From positions 1-49,580 of the IMG/VR virus record IMGVR_UViG_3300042402_005644: DNA of 49,580 nt; one strand, written 5' to 3'. This DNA is from a virus. The notes below the pieces were generated by a model. It was not told where the DNA came from. It made no database searches and saw only the letters and a list, made by a program, of their open reading frames with translations. Below, piece by piece: positions 24,647 through 39,600 of this stretch. Positions within the stretch are counted from its first letter, which is position 1. Every line of letters begins with the position of its first letter. The position numbers and the translations under genes are program-made.

Positions 24647-27600
24647 TGGCAAAAATTCGTAGTGTAGATTTTCTTCCTGAAATTTTTCAAACTGATGCCA
24701 ACAAGCAATTTCTGGCCGCTACCCTGGACCAGTTGATCCAAGAACCCAGCTTTAAAAAGACTCAAGGCTTTATTGGACGCACGGTGGGCCCAGGCGTCAA
24801 TCCCAATGAAAAGTATGTGATTGAGCCAGACAAAACTCGTGTCGACTACCAGTTAGAACCAGGTATTATCAGCCTTGATCCTGACGACACTGGCATGATA
24901 AAAAATGCCATAACTTATCCTGGCATCAATAGTGCGCTGGAATTTCAAGGTGCACCAAGCAACCAACCTGATCGTAGATACGTTAGCCAATACTATACTT
25001 GGGATCCATTTGTGGATTTTGATAGTTTTGTTAACTTCAGTCAGTACTATTGGTTGGCCAACGGGCCTGATGTGGTAGATGTATCAGCAACAGAAATTCC
25101 TGCCAGCCAAAATTTTGTAGTGACCAGAGCCAACGGTGTTTACACTTTCAGCGGAACCACAGGCAACAATCCCACACTGAGTTTGCTGCGCGGCGGCAAC
25201 TACAGTTTTCAGGTAGCACAAAATGCCGTAGAAACCATCAACTTTAGAGTTGAAAATCAAGGCACAGGTGCTTACCTAATAGATCAACAGCCAAATCCAA
25301 CGCTGACTCTGATAAGAGGCAATACCTATGTGTTTTCTCTTAACCGAATAGCTGCTTTTCCTTTTTGGATCAAAACAGTACCTTCCACAGGAACCACTGA
25401 TCAATACAACAATGGAGTTCAGCGCAACGGAGCCATTGACGGCGTTGTTACTTTTACTGTGCCACAAGATGCTCCAAACGTTCTGTACTATTCATGTCAA
25501 ACTCAGAGTCTCATGAATGGCACAATCAATGTCGTTGACGGCACACCAGGCACTGGATCACAATTCTGGATTCAAACTGATCCTGGCATCAACGGCAAGA
25601 ATCCAACCACACCCAACATCAGCTCTCGTGAAGTATTGGGAGTAGTCAACAACGGCACTGACCTCGGCACAGTGACCTTCAATGTGCCTTTGCAAAATGC
25701 ACAAGATTTTTATTACAATTTGCCTTTGTTGGACGGCGGCACAGTAGATTTGATCACTGATTTGAAATTCAACCAAATCAACAACATCAATCTTGCAGAG
25801 TTTTTAGAACAATACGGCGGCATTGACGGCATTACGTCTTTGAATGGGCGAACGTTGGTGTTTACCAACCGAGACCCAGGAGTTGAGTTTGGTGGATGGG
25901 TCGACGAATCTGTGTTTGATCCCATGGTCGACAATGACACCCAAGAAGGATTGCCTGGCACATATGACAGTCAACCTTTTGCATTGTCTACTCCAGTGCC
26001 TGTAGACCATTACTACAATGTGTGGCGTATTAGCTATGTGGACAACGGATCTGGTGTATATTTGTCTCTAGCCAGTGTGCAGACCATCAATGTTCTTGAC
26101 AAGTTTTCTATCTTGTATGGCGAACAATACAGCAACACACAATGGTACAAACAAGAGTCAGGATTTTTGTCACAGATACCATTGCTCACAGCAGGGCTAA
26201 ACAACCTGTGGTATCAAGACAGCACTGATCCAGAAATTTTTGGATTGATCAAACTATTAGATCCAGTAGACAATCAAATAATTGAAATCAATGATATCTT
26301 AGGTAAAAAAACTTACACCAGTCCCAATGGCATAGTGTTTACCAATGGTCTCAAAGTTCGGTTTACTGGTTCAGTGATTCCAAGAAGCTATGCCAGTGGG
26401 TCTACCACAGTGTCGTGCATCAGCACCGCAGCTGGATTGAATTTGATCAGCTGTGACACAACTCAGAATCTTATTCCTGGCCAACAAATTGAATTTTTTG
26501 GCACAGTGTTTGGTGGTTTGTCTGCTGACACCACTTACTATGTACGCACTGTGTTCAGCAGCACACAGTTTACAGTCTCCACAGTGAAAGATGGTCCTGC
26601 TGTTTTGTTGACTTCGGCGTTTGGTTCAATGACTGCTGTGGCTAGCCAGGATCCTCAGTATTATGTCAGCGGAGTGGGTTCAGCAATCAAGTTATTGCCA
26701 GTGTCAGATTACATCACACCTGAAGTCTACGACACTGAAGCCACTTTGTTGGGCAATATCGATTATTTGACCATTGACAGAGACAGTGCCAGTCTCAATG
26801 CCTGGAGTCGCAGCAATCGTTGGTTCCATATTGATGTACTCACAGCTACTAGCCAATACAACGAAACACCGCTGGTGTTAAACAACGAACTGCGAGGCAA
26901 ACGTCCAATCTTGCAATTCCGCGGTGGCCTACGACTGTATGACATGGGCACTGCCAGCAAAGCTCCTATAAACGTCATTGACTTTACAGAAACAGATGCA
27001 TTGAGCAACATTGAAGGCAGCACTGGATACACGACCAACAACTATACTTTTGTTGACGGCAGCAGAGTGGTGTTTGCTGCCGACGAAGATCCCAATGTTC
27101 GTAACAAAATTTACGTGGTCAATTTTATATCACCTGACTCTTCAATTTTGACTGCTGCTGCAGATTTGCAGTTTGGGTTGACTTATACTATTGTGAGTCT
27201 TGGTAACACTGACTGGAATGCGGTAGCTGGTACAACAGGTGTCACTTATGCAGTGGGCAACAGTATCACTGTGGATCAGTCTGGGTCTGGCACCGGCACT
27301 GCAAACTTTTCTCAACCCATTATCAATCTCACAGTGGCTGGTGATGGCATAGTTGAAATTGACAACTGTGCAGTGTGTGTCAGCGGCAATCAAGTTGGCA
27401 AGAGTTTTTGGTATGATGGTATAAATTGGTTGGCTGCACAACAGAAGCTGTCTGTGCAACAGGCACCACTGTTTGATGTGTTTGACAATCAAGGTATCAG
27501 TTTGTCCAACCGCACCCGCTACCCTAGTTCTACGTTTTTTGGTACCAAATTGTTGAGTTATGCACAAGGTACAGGTCCTGCTGATCCTGTGCTCAATCTT

Positions 27601-30600
27601 GACTTAAAATACCTTACAATCAACAATGTAGGCGACATTGTTTTTGACAACAACCTCTATGCTGATACATTTGTGTATGTGGTAGACAATGTCAGTGTGA
27701 CAAAACCAATCAGCAATGGTTATGTATTTGAATACTCGACTCGCTCTGATTACCAGCGTCAGTTAGGATGGCAAACTGCTGTAGTGCCCAGTGTGATGCG
27801 TCAGCAATTCAAATTTGTCTATGCTGGTGCACCACTGAAACTGGATGTAGCAGTGTTGCCCGATACTACCACTGTGATTCCAAGTGTACAAGTTTTTGTA
27901 GGATCACGTTTTCAAGACCCCAACACCTACACAGTGACCACAACTGACACAACCACGGTGATTCAATTCACCACACCACCAGTGATTGGAGAAGTAATTG
28001 AAGTAGCTGTGCTCAGTGATCAGCAAAGTCAAGTAGCATTTTATCAAGTGCCTGTTAATTTAGAAAAAAATCCGCTGAACAACAATAGTGATTTTTTTAC
28101 ACTGGGAACTATTCGCACACATTACGAAACTATTTGTCAAAATTTAACCACATTGACTGGTTCTATCAACGGTGCCAACAACACTAGAGATCTAGGCAAT
28201 ATCATACCCTACGGTGAAAATATTCTGCAACAAAGTTCTCCTTTGACTCTGGCTGGATACTTCATGCGGTCAGAGCAGTACAATATTTTTGCTGCATTGG
28301 AATTCAACAGCAGAGAATACCAAAAGTTCAAAGGTCAAATGTTGGAAGCAGTGACCAGGCAACTAATTCAAGAACAGCCTATCAGTGTTGTATTGGACAC
28401 AGCCATTGCTGACATTACACTGGGCAAGATTGACACCACTCCATTTTACTGGAGTGATATGTTGCCAGCAACGTCGTTGTTTTCAACTTTGACTTACACT
28501 GTGAGTTTCATCACCACAAACTCATTTGATACCAATCAGGTTTACAGTTACACTTCTGCCAATTATCAAGGCATGAACGTGTATCTAAACGATGTCATAC
28601 TCACACGCGGAGTTGACTATGAAGTTGCCACCAACGGACCTCGTATCACTGTGCTGGTGGACTTAACTGTTGGCGATGTCATTACCATCAATGAGTACAC
28701 AGAAACATACGGTACCTTTGTGCCCAACACCCCAACCAAGTTGGGATGTTATCCAGCTTGGCGACCAAGTATTCTAGAAGTCAAAACCAGCACTGGAGTG
28801 CAAATGGTGATACAAGGCCACGATGGCAGTCAAACACCGTTGTTTGGCGACATCCGGGACGATGTGCTACTGGAATTTGAAACTAGAATCTACAACAATC
28901 TCAAATTGGATGGCAATCCTGTGCCTCTAACCATCACTGATGTGTTGCCAGGCCAGTTCAGAAACACAGGATACAGTTACTCAGAAATCAATCAAATTTT
29001 AAGTACCAATCTGTTGGCCTATGTGGGCTATAACAAATTGAACTACAACAGTCAAAACTTTGACAACAACAACGCCTTTACATGGAATTATAGTGCATCC
29101 ACCAACCGACTGAACAACGAAAACTTGCTGGGTGCCTGGCGCGGCATTTATAGATATTTCTACGACACCCAACAACCACAAGAAACTCCGTGGGAAATGT
29201 TGGGATTTACAATCAAGCCTGAATGGTGGGATATTACCTATGGCGTAGGGCCTTATACTGCTGAAAATTTAGTTTTGTGGGATGACATCGCTGCTGGTTA
29301 CATTGCAGACCCTGTCAATCCAAGATTTGATTACAAATATGCTCGCCCAGCATCGTTTGGGTCATCGCAGGAACCTCCACGAGGCGGTGCCTGGGAAACC
29401 AGTCAGTGGGGCACCGGGCCATATCCACAACTTCAGCCAATAATTCCCACTGATTCTCTAGGTCAACTTTTGCCACCCATTAACACTGTGGTTGGTACTT
29501 TTGATGATCAACAAGTGCAAAAAAATTGGATCGCTGGTGACGGCGGCCCAGTTGAAGCATCGTGGTGGAACAGCAGTGATTATCCTTTTGCGGTGATGCG
29601 ATTATTGGCATTGACTAGAACAGCACAGTTCTTTGCATTGTTTGCTGATAGAGATTTGTATCGTTTTAGAGACGAATTTGGTCAGTACCTTTACAACGAC
29701 CGTTATCGTTTGAATGCCAATGACATTACAGTCTACGGCGACGGGGTCAGTAAAGCCAGCTACATCAACTGGATTGTTGACTTTAACCGTGTGTCAGGAC
29801 AAAACAGCACCCAAGCCTTAGAAGCTGACTTGTCAAACATTGATGTCAGGCTGTGTTACAGAATGGCTTCGTTCTCTGATAAACAGTACATCAAGCTGTA
29901 CACAGAAAAGTCCAGCCCCAACAGTACCAATACTTCGCTGTTGATACCTGATAACAGTTATGATCTCTTATTGTACAAAAATCAACCATTTGATCGCAGT
30001 GTGTACAGTTCTGTGGTAATTCAGGTTGTTGAAGATGGGTGGGCAGTTTATGGTTATTCAACTGCCAGACCTTACTTTTCAATTTTGAACAGTGTACCTG
30101 TGGGACAGTTTCAGACATTTTCAGTGGCTGGGACCACTATTCAAGTGCCCACTGCTTACACTCAAACAGTCACTCAAGTGCCCTACGGATTTACGTTTAC
30201 AACACAATCTGCAGTGGCTGACTTTTTGTTAAGCTACGGACAATTGCTGACTCAACAAGGATTCAACTTTGACGATCTAACCAATGGATATGTGTTAGAT
30301 TGGAAACAAATGGTCTATGAATTTTTGTACTGGACTCAGCAAGGATGGGGTGTGGGGTCGCTGATAAATCTCAACCCGCTGGCTTCCAAGACCACTGTGA
30401 TCAAGCCTCAGGCTGTGGTTGACGATATCAAAGCACAGACAGCCGAACACTATCTATTGGACCAAAACAAACAAGACATGCCAGTGCGCAACTTAAACAT
30501 TGTGCGTTTAGGTAACTCTTTTACCATTGAACCTTTGACCAATCAAAGTTTGAGTTTTGTAGACATCAGATACACCAGCTACGAAAGCATGATCGTGTTG

Positions 30601-33600
30601 AACAATGTGAGCTTGTTTGGCGATCTTATCTATGAACCCACTACAGGAGCCCGTCAAAGTCGCTTGTTTTTGGTTGCAGCCACATCAACCAACTGGGACG
30701 GCAGTGTCAACGCCCCTGGATTTATTCTAAATCAAGATAACATTGAAGAATGGTCAGGAGTCAAGACTTATACCAAAGGCACCATTGTCAAATACAAAGG
30801 ATCATACTGGAGCGCAGCCACTATTGTACAGCCCAGTACCACTTTCAATTACAGTGACTGGAATCAAAGTGACTATACACTGATTCAGCAAGGCCTGTTG
30901 CCTAACTTGGCCAACAAAGCTGATCAGCTGATCAATAGCTATAACATCAATTCAGCCAATCTAGAAGTTGACAATGACTTGTTGAGCTATGGATTAATTG
31001 GATATCGTCCGAGACAGTACCTCACAGCGTTGAATCTTGATGACGTCAGCCAACTAAATGTGTACCGACAGTTTATTGGAACCAAAGGCACACTTCAAAG
31101 TGTTGACTTGTTGGGTCGAGCTGACCTCAATAAAGAAGTGGCCGACTACACTGTATATGAAAACTGGGCACTACAACGCAGTGTCTATGGTGCCAATGCC
31201 AATCGTAGTTTTATCGATCTTAGACTCAATGCCAGCTTGCTAGACAGTAATCCTTCAGTGGTGCAAGTCATTGAGCCAGGACAACTTACAGATGCAGATC
31301 AACCTATTTTGATCAATGATGTATGGAACAGCAGTTTTCCAGTGACCACCACTGATATTTTGCCTACCACTACTACATCTATCACAGACGTTGCTTTGCC
31401 CACTGCTGGTTATGTGAATCTTGACGACGCAGATATCACTGTGTTTGATATCAATGACCCCACTAGCCTCAGTGCAAATTTGAATTCTATCATAGTAGGC
31501 ACCAGCATATGGGTGGCCAAAGTCAATGATTATGACTGGAATATCTATCGTGTGCAGCCAGTGAACAGCACCATTGGCCATGTTTGCGACAATCTCAACA
31601 ACACAAGCTTGGTCAAATTCAATGGACAGCATGGTCTAAAAGCTGGCGACAAATTGATCATAAGATTTTTTGATGAAGAAGTCAACGGAATCTATCAAGT
31701 GCTCACAGTGCCAAATATCACCACAGTGACTATAGCATTTAGTTTCACAGGCGATCGCACAGTGGTCAATGGCACAGGTATTGGATTTTCTTTGCAAACC
31801 ATGCGTGTGGCCCAAGCCAGCGATGTTTTGTCATTGCCTTATTCCAAACAAATACTGCCAGGGTCTGAAGTTTGGGTTGATAACAACGGCCAGGATCAAT
31901 GGCAAGTGCTTAAGAAACAGAATCCATTTGCAAATCGCACTACATTGTCTCCAGTGATTCTTGATGCCGGCGAACAGTATGGCGCTAGTGTGGCACAAGC
32001 TCTCAATAGACTTGCATTGTTTGTTGGCAGTCCACGTTATGGCTTTGCCACAGGCACAGCCGTTGGCGGCATCTACGTATATCTAAAAAACGATTCAGAT
32101 CAATACACCCCAATCAGCCCATTGTTGGGCTCTGATGCTATATTGACTTTGGCAACCACTGGTGTGCGTGGCTATGGCAACGCTGTGGACATTGGCAATC
32201 AAACATGGGCAGTGGGTGGCGCCAGTGCCAGTCTTGGACCAGCAGCAGCAGGAGCGCCAGCCAACAATGGTTATGCTGTAGTATCTTGGCGAAACCCTCA
32301 AGGTGGCGCCTTGGGCACCAATCCTTGGCAGCAAACGCAGGTGTTGATATTGCCGGGTACAACCAATACCACCACACCAGGTGCTGGCGAATTTGGTTAC
32401 AGTGTGGTCATGAGCACTGATGAACGTTGGATGTATGTGTCTGCCCCAGGATTGAACTATGTTTACGCATATGGTCAGATTCCTTGGCAAGATCAGAATG
32501 TTACATTCATTGCTAATGGCACTACGAGTTCTGTAGACATTTCGGCAGATATTCAAATCAACAACGCCAATCAAATCACTGTTACACAAGACGGTAGAGT
32601 GTTGACACTGACCACAGATTACACTGTGGGAGGTGGTTTTAACACTGTGACTTTTGTCACACCGCCGGCTGCTGGTGAAAAAGTTGTGATATTTAGAAAT
32701 TACATCAAAGGTTACACTGCTGCAGGCACAACATACAATGTCAGTAATTTTATCTACACAGTGAATGCTGCGTCAGTGAGCGCCAAACTTGATTCTTTTT
32801 ATGTCACAGTAGATGGCGTACATCAAAGGCCAGTCATTGACTACACTTTCAGTGCAGGTAATTTAGTGTTCTACAGTGCTCCTACAGCAGGAGCGTCTGT
32901 TGTGATCACCGCGCAAAATTATTACACATTGGCTGGCTCAATCACAGCAGCAGCATTAGGCGCCACCGACAGATTTGGACACAGTATTTCTTGCTCTACT
33001 GATGGTAGACAACTCATTGTTGGCTGTCGAAACGCCACAGTTAACGGACAAACTGAAGCCGGCAGTGTTTACGTATTTGACCGCAATGTGCAAAAATTTA
33101 TTGTGACCAATGCTTCCGTAGACACTTACACAGTGAGAGGCACCGTGACTGCACCTGTTTCAGTGTTGTTAAACAATGTATTTTTGACCAACGAAGTTGA
33201 TGGCATTGTTGGTGCTCCAGGCACTTTCTCTGTGAGCGGTAATAACATCACTCTCAATGACAGCCTTTCAGTGGGAGATGTTATCGAAGTTGAAATCAAT
33301 CAATTTGTACAGCAGCAACAAATCTCGCAACACACAGTGGCAGAATTTAGCAATTATGGTCAAGCAGTTGATCTGTGTCCATACAATTGCAGCTTGTATG
33401 TGGGCGCACCACAATCCAGCGTTGGCGTTTGGAAAGGTGGCATAGTTGAACGCACTGTGAACGTGGCCAGAAGCTATGGGTCTATCACTGCCACGGTGGC
33501 CAATCCTGTGCTGACAGTGGGAGATACTATTCGGATTAACAATGTGGATTGTGTGGTACCTGCGGCAACTAGCACTGTGACCAGTCTGCAAGGCCTGGCC

Positions 33601-36600
33601 AACGCTATCACTGCCAATGCTCCCAACGCCACTGCCACAGTGAGCACAGACGGATACCTAACCATTAACACTACCAATTTGGCCGCAGCAGCCACAGGCA
33701 ATTTGCTTCAAATCGCACCTGGTAGTACAATAACCACAACTGGCATCTATGCTCAATTGGGATTCAAAGCTTTTGAATTTACTCAAACTATTCAAAGTCC
33801 CATACCCACAGAGTTGTCAGCGTTTGGCGCTAGTCTGGCCATCAACGACACCGCACTGAATCTTGTGGTTGGTTCACCGCAAGGCAGTTTGTATTTGCCC
33901 AATACATTTGACTATGACTCTGTTACGCAGAAAGTCAAAACTACTTTTGATGGTAACTCTACTACATTCTTCAGTCCAGTGACTCAAAGTGGGGTAGTCT
34001 ATACCTATGATTATCTGCCCAGCTCATTAAACACATTGGCCACGCCAGGTAATTTTGTATTTGGACAACAAGTATCGACCAATGTGGTCAGTGCTTTGGA
34101 TCAATATGGCACTGCTGTGAGTTACAGTTCTGGGGTGTTAGTGGCCACTGCACCTGGCGAAGACTTTGGAGATAGCACTGCGGCCTATGGTGCTGCATTG
34201 ATCTTTGAAAACCCCACACAAGGACCAGCTTGGTCAGTTCAGTATCAACAACGCCCAGTGGTCGATGTTAGATTACTGACCAGTGCATACATTTACGATT
34301 CTATTACATCAGCCAAAACAGAATTCTTTGACTTTTTCAATCCGCTGCAAGGCAAAGTGCTGGGTGTAGCACAACAAAATCTTGATTACATTGGCGCTGT
34401 TGATCCTGCTGGTTACAACATTGGTGCAGTCAACAACAGAGGCACGGCTTGGGGTCAACAACACATTGGAGAAATGTGGTGGGACATCAGCACTGTGCGA
34501 TTTATTGATCCCAATCAAGACAACATCACTTACGCTAGCCGTCGCTGGGGACAAGTATTCCCTGGATCAAGAGTAGATGTCTATCAATGGGTAGGCAGTG
34601 CTGTACCACCTGCATCATATGCTGGCCCAGGGGTTCCTTACAATGTCAACAGTTATGTGATCAATACCAGTTTGACTGAAGAAGGAATTTTTGCTACAGA
34701 ATATTTCTTTTGGGTCAGAGGTATTACTGAAACCAGCACTGCTCGGGGCAAAACACTAAGCGCTGCCACAGTGGCCAGTTATATCCAAGATCCAAGAGCC
34801 AGCGGCATTGCGTACATCGCACCAATTTCTTCTAGCACTGTGGCCATTTACAACAGCAATGAATATATTGTGGCCGCAGACAGTATATTGAGTATTGAAT
34901 TTGATCAAGAATACACTTCGGCCAATGTGCATGCTGAATATGAATTGATAGCTGAAGGCAGACCTGATGCATTCTTGAGCGACAATCTTTATCGCAAACT
35001 GCAAGACAGTTTTTGCGGAGTGGATACCAATGGAGCCAAAGTTCCTGATATCAACTTACCGCCAGCTCAACGGTATGGTATTCAATTCCGTCCAAGACAG
35101 AGCATGTTTGTAAACAGATTCTTGGCCTTGAAGAATTATATTCAGCGAGTAAACTCAGTATTCAAACTGTATCCGATATCAGAAAATCGCAGTTTTAATC
35201 TGTTGAACAGTGCTGATCCTTTGCCGCCAGAAACATCAATTGTGCCAGCAGGAGAGTTTCAAATTGGTGAAACATACACCATTGTCACTGTGGGAACCAC
35301 GGATTTTGTGGCCATTGGTGCGGCCAGTAACACTGTGGGTGTGAGCTTTGTGGCCACTGGTCCAGGCTCAGGCAATGGTGCTGCATCGGTGGTAAATTGG
35401 AATCTGCAAGTGGCCAACCTGGAAATTTTAAGTTATCAAAATCTCCACACAGTGCCCGTGGGCTACAAATACCTTGTCACAGTTGACAGCAGCAATAGAG
35501 GTTTATGGACCATTTACACAGTGAAAGCCGGACCTGTATTGGGCGAAAGACAGTTGCAACTTACCAAAGTACAAAACTACAACACCAAAGATTATTGGAG
35601 CTACATCAACTGGTACATGCCAGGCTACAACAGTAGTTCAAAAATCATTGCTGAAGTGCCAAACTTTGCAGCTCTGGCCACTATCACAGTCACTGCTGGA
35701 TCTTCGGTCAAAGTCACGGCCAATGCTCAAGGCAAATTTGAAATATACTTGAGAACTGATACCAGGTGGGAAAGAGTGGGACTTCAAGATGGTACCATTG
35801 AAATTTCCGCAGATATTTACGATTACGAACAAGGCAAATTTGGCTTTGACGTTGAAGTATTTGATGCACAGTATTTTGACCAAGAACCAGTGATTGAAAC
35901 TAGAAAAATCATACAGGCCATCAACCAGGAGTTGTTGATAGGCGATTTGTTGATTGAGCGCAATCGCGCTTTGATTTTGATGTTCAATTTTATTCTTACT
36001 GAACTGCAAGCACCAGAATGGTTGGTCAAAACCAGTTTGATAGACGTTGATCACAAAATTCGTGAACTAGTACCATTCCAAAATTACATCAGAGACAATC
36101 AAGAATTTGTTAGCGATTATATTCAAGAAGTCAAACCTTATCATGTGCAAGTCAAAGAATTTAATCTCACTTACAACGGGCAAGATTTGTTCCTTGGTAG
36201 TCTAACTGATTTTGATGTGCCTGCGTTTTACAACACTGATCTAGAAGTACCACAATTTGTGAGTCCTGTGTTATTGCCTTACACTCAGAGCACAGCCCAA
36301 AGCAGCAACAACCTCAGCAATACACCAGCCAACGCTACTATTTGGACTCAATGGCCATACAGTCAATGGTTTACAAACTATACCATGTTTGTGGATACAA
36401 TCAGCGTGATTGACCCAGGAGCTGGCTATGTGATAGCCCCTGTTGTAACAATTCAGGCTGCACCAGGCGATACTACAGGTGCAGGTGCTGAAGCTGTGGC
36501 CACAATCAATGCTCAAGGCAGAGTCAGCAGTATAACTGTTACTGATCCTGGATCAGGATACACATTGACTCCATTGATTATCATTGACGGCGGCAATCCT

Positions 36601-39600
36601 GGCGGGGCCACTGCCTATGCTCGTTTGGAAAACAGTTTGGTACGCAGTTTCCGCACAGTAATCAAATACGATCGTTATCAGTACAATACATCTGTGCAGA
36701 CCTGGAACGAAGACGGCACTTATGACAACGGCACATTGGTTAGATACGACAACAGAGTATGGCAAGCCAACAGCGCCGACGGCAGCAGTGCTGTAATTGG
36801 ACCCACCTTCAACATAGAAGATTGGACATTGGTTGATATAGCCACACTCAGTGGTGTAAACCGCACCATGGGTTTCTATACACCCACTGTAAATGAACCA
36901 GGCCTTGATCTGGCATTGTTGATAGATGGCACAAGGTATCCAGGTGTGCAAGTTTGGGGTGATTACTTCTTGGGTAGTTCTGATGTGCTGACCATTACAT
37001 GCACTGCTACCAGCTCTTTGAACAATGCAATCACTTGCAATCAAACTTTGCGACTGGAAGCAGGGTCGCCTATTAGATTTTACGGATCAGTGTTTGGTGG
37101 TGTGGTAGCAGGACAAGTTTACTTTGTGAGTGAAGTTATCAGCGGCACAGAGTTCTCAATCAGCACTGTGTTCAACGGACTCAATGTTGATCTAACCACT
37201 GCCACAGGCACCATGGTTGGCTATATCACTGAGCCATTGGATGCTGTGTATGCCAGCAGTTTTACTGATCAATTCTTGGGCACTAGACCCACAGATATCA
37301 ATGTATCTGGCGGAGAATTTATTGGACCCTATGAGGGTCATGCTCCTGAAGAATTGGTAAATGGATCAGAATACGACACCATGGACTTCAGGGTCTATAC
37401 TGCACCGGGCGGTGACTGGACCAATCGTGGACACGGCTTCCAAATTGGCACTGTAAATTATGTGTACGACCCTGTAATTTCTACCTACAGCTGGAGCAAT
37501 GTGGTAGATATTCCCACTGAAATCATTGTTTACAATTTGACCACTGGCCTAGGCCTAACACCTGGCATAGATTATACCGTGGATTGGGCAGCAGAGACCA
37601 TCAGTGTTGTTTCAGGGGTGACAGTAAACAATGTCATTGGTATATCTGTTTATGAAATTGGCGGCGGCAACCAGTTGTATCGTGACACTTACACTGGTCA
37701 GCAAGCCAATGACCCAGTGATTGTGCCGATCAATGCTGATTTGATCAACAGTGTGCCAACTTTTGTCAATGGGCAATATTTGTCAGGTGTGACATGGTCA
37801 GCTTATGTCGATTCTGTGCCCTGGGATATCAGCAGCAGTTATGCCAAACAAGATATTGTAGAAGACTCGGGCACCTATTACAGAGCATTGAGATCTGTGC
37901 CACCAGGCATTTTGTTGACCAATCTAACCTATTGGTCGGTTTATGTGCCTGCCACACAAACACTGGTCAACTTTAACACTGTGTTTGATCCAGCTGACCG
38001 GATCACTTTGGCAGTATTGGCCACAGAAATTCCTCAGTATAGCTGGAGTACTCCACAGACTCAGTACATTGTTGCTTCTCAACAACAAGCCCTGAATCAA
38101 ACACTGCCATTGGACAACAGCCTACAGGGCACAAACCCAGCCAACCTCATTGTGACTCGCAATGGTGTGAGACTGCGGCCGGCTGAAGGCATTGAATGGA
38201 TTGGTGACGATAGCTCTGTGAGTTTTGGTTTGCCTCAACGTGGTGGATACAGCCAGGCATTGATCAACTCTGGCACTGATATCTCTGTGTGGCTAAATGG
38301 ACAATTGCAGGTTCAAAACTTTGGAGCCATAACAGGTGACTATTATGTAACCAACTACGATGGATCCAACACGCCAGGCATGCAAGTGGTATTCTTTGAT
38401 ACACCACCCGCAGGGTCAAGAATCTTGATATCAGTGAGTACCCTGTCAGATTATTTTGTCAATGTGACCAATAATTCGTTGCAGATCACACCAGTGTTTA
38501 ATGCTGGTGACATTTTCAGTATCACCACATTCAATGACACTGCACAGCAAAACATTGTGACTTTGCTGTTCCAAGGGCCAGTGACCACAGGTATTACATT
38601 GAACGAACCATTTGACAGCACACCATTTGATGCTGCAACAGTCAATAACACACCTGGTAGCTTTGACTACACTGTGGGATCAGCCACTGAAGTAAACGAC
38701 TTTGATTTGGGACGCACAGGCGTAGAGGCCAGCAGGTTGTGGGTAACCTTGAACGGATACCGACTGACTGAAGGTCAAGACTACACTGTGGAAGGTCAGT
38801 ATTTGATTTTGTCAACTGGCGTGATATCCAATGCTCAAACTTTGGTAGTGACAGAATTTGCTGAAAGTGTGGTGCCTGAAGTCATGGAATTTAGAATATT
38901 CCAAGACATGCGAGGTATTCAGACCACTTACAGAATGACACCTAGAACCAGCACAGTTCTGGTACAACCTTTGAGTCAGACTGCTGACATTATCTATGTT
39001 GAGGATGCTGGCAATCTCAGTGCACCAAACTTACAAAACGGATTCTTTGGAGTGATAACCATCAATGGCGAACGTATTTTGTACAGAGATATTGACGTCA
39101 TTGCCAACACTGTGTCTGGACTACAACGTGGCACAGCAGGTACAGCAGCAGATTCACATCCTGATGGTGCCATAGTGTATGACATGGGCATTGGCAATGC
39201 CATGTGGCAGCAAGACCAAAACTATGTGTTACAGACCACCACGGTAGCTAACGGCTCAACCACAGTGTTCACTGCCAGCAACATTGAGATACTGAGTGGT
39301 CAAACTACAGATTTCTTTGCCCGCAGCGTGGAAGTGTATGTGGCAGGCACACAAGCTAGACCTGGCGCCAGCGTGACCACAGTGGCCAATGGAGACTCAG
39401 TGACCATTGGATACATGGGCAATACAGACTGGTATGCCATGGGCTTGCCCACTACAGTGTTTCCTGCCATTGGTGTTGTGTTTACAGCCACAGGTGCTGG
39501 CACAGGCACAGGGTTGGTCAGCGACACAGCAGCCAGCTATTACTATGCTGTTACTGGCAACACTCCAGCTCAAGTTACCTTCTTTACTGCTGACAACTTG

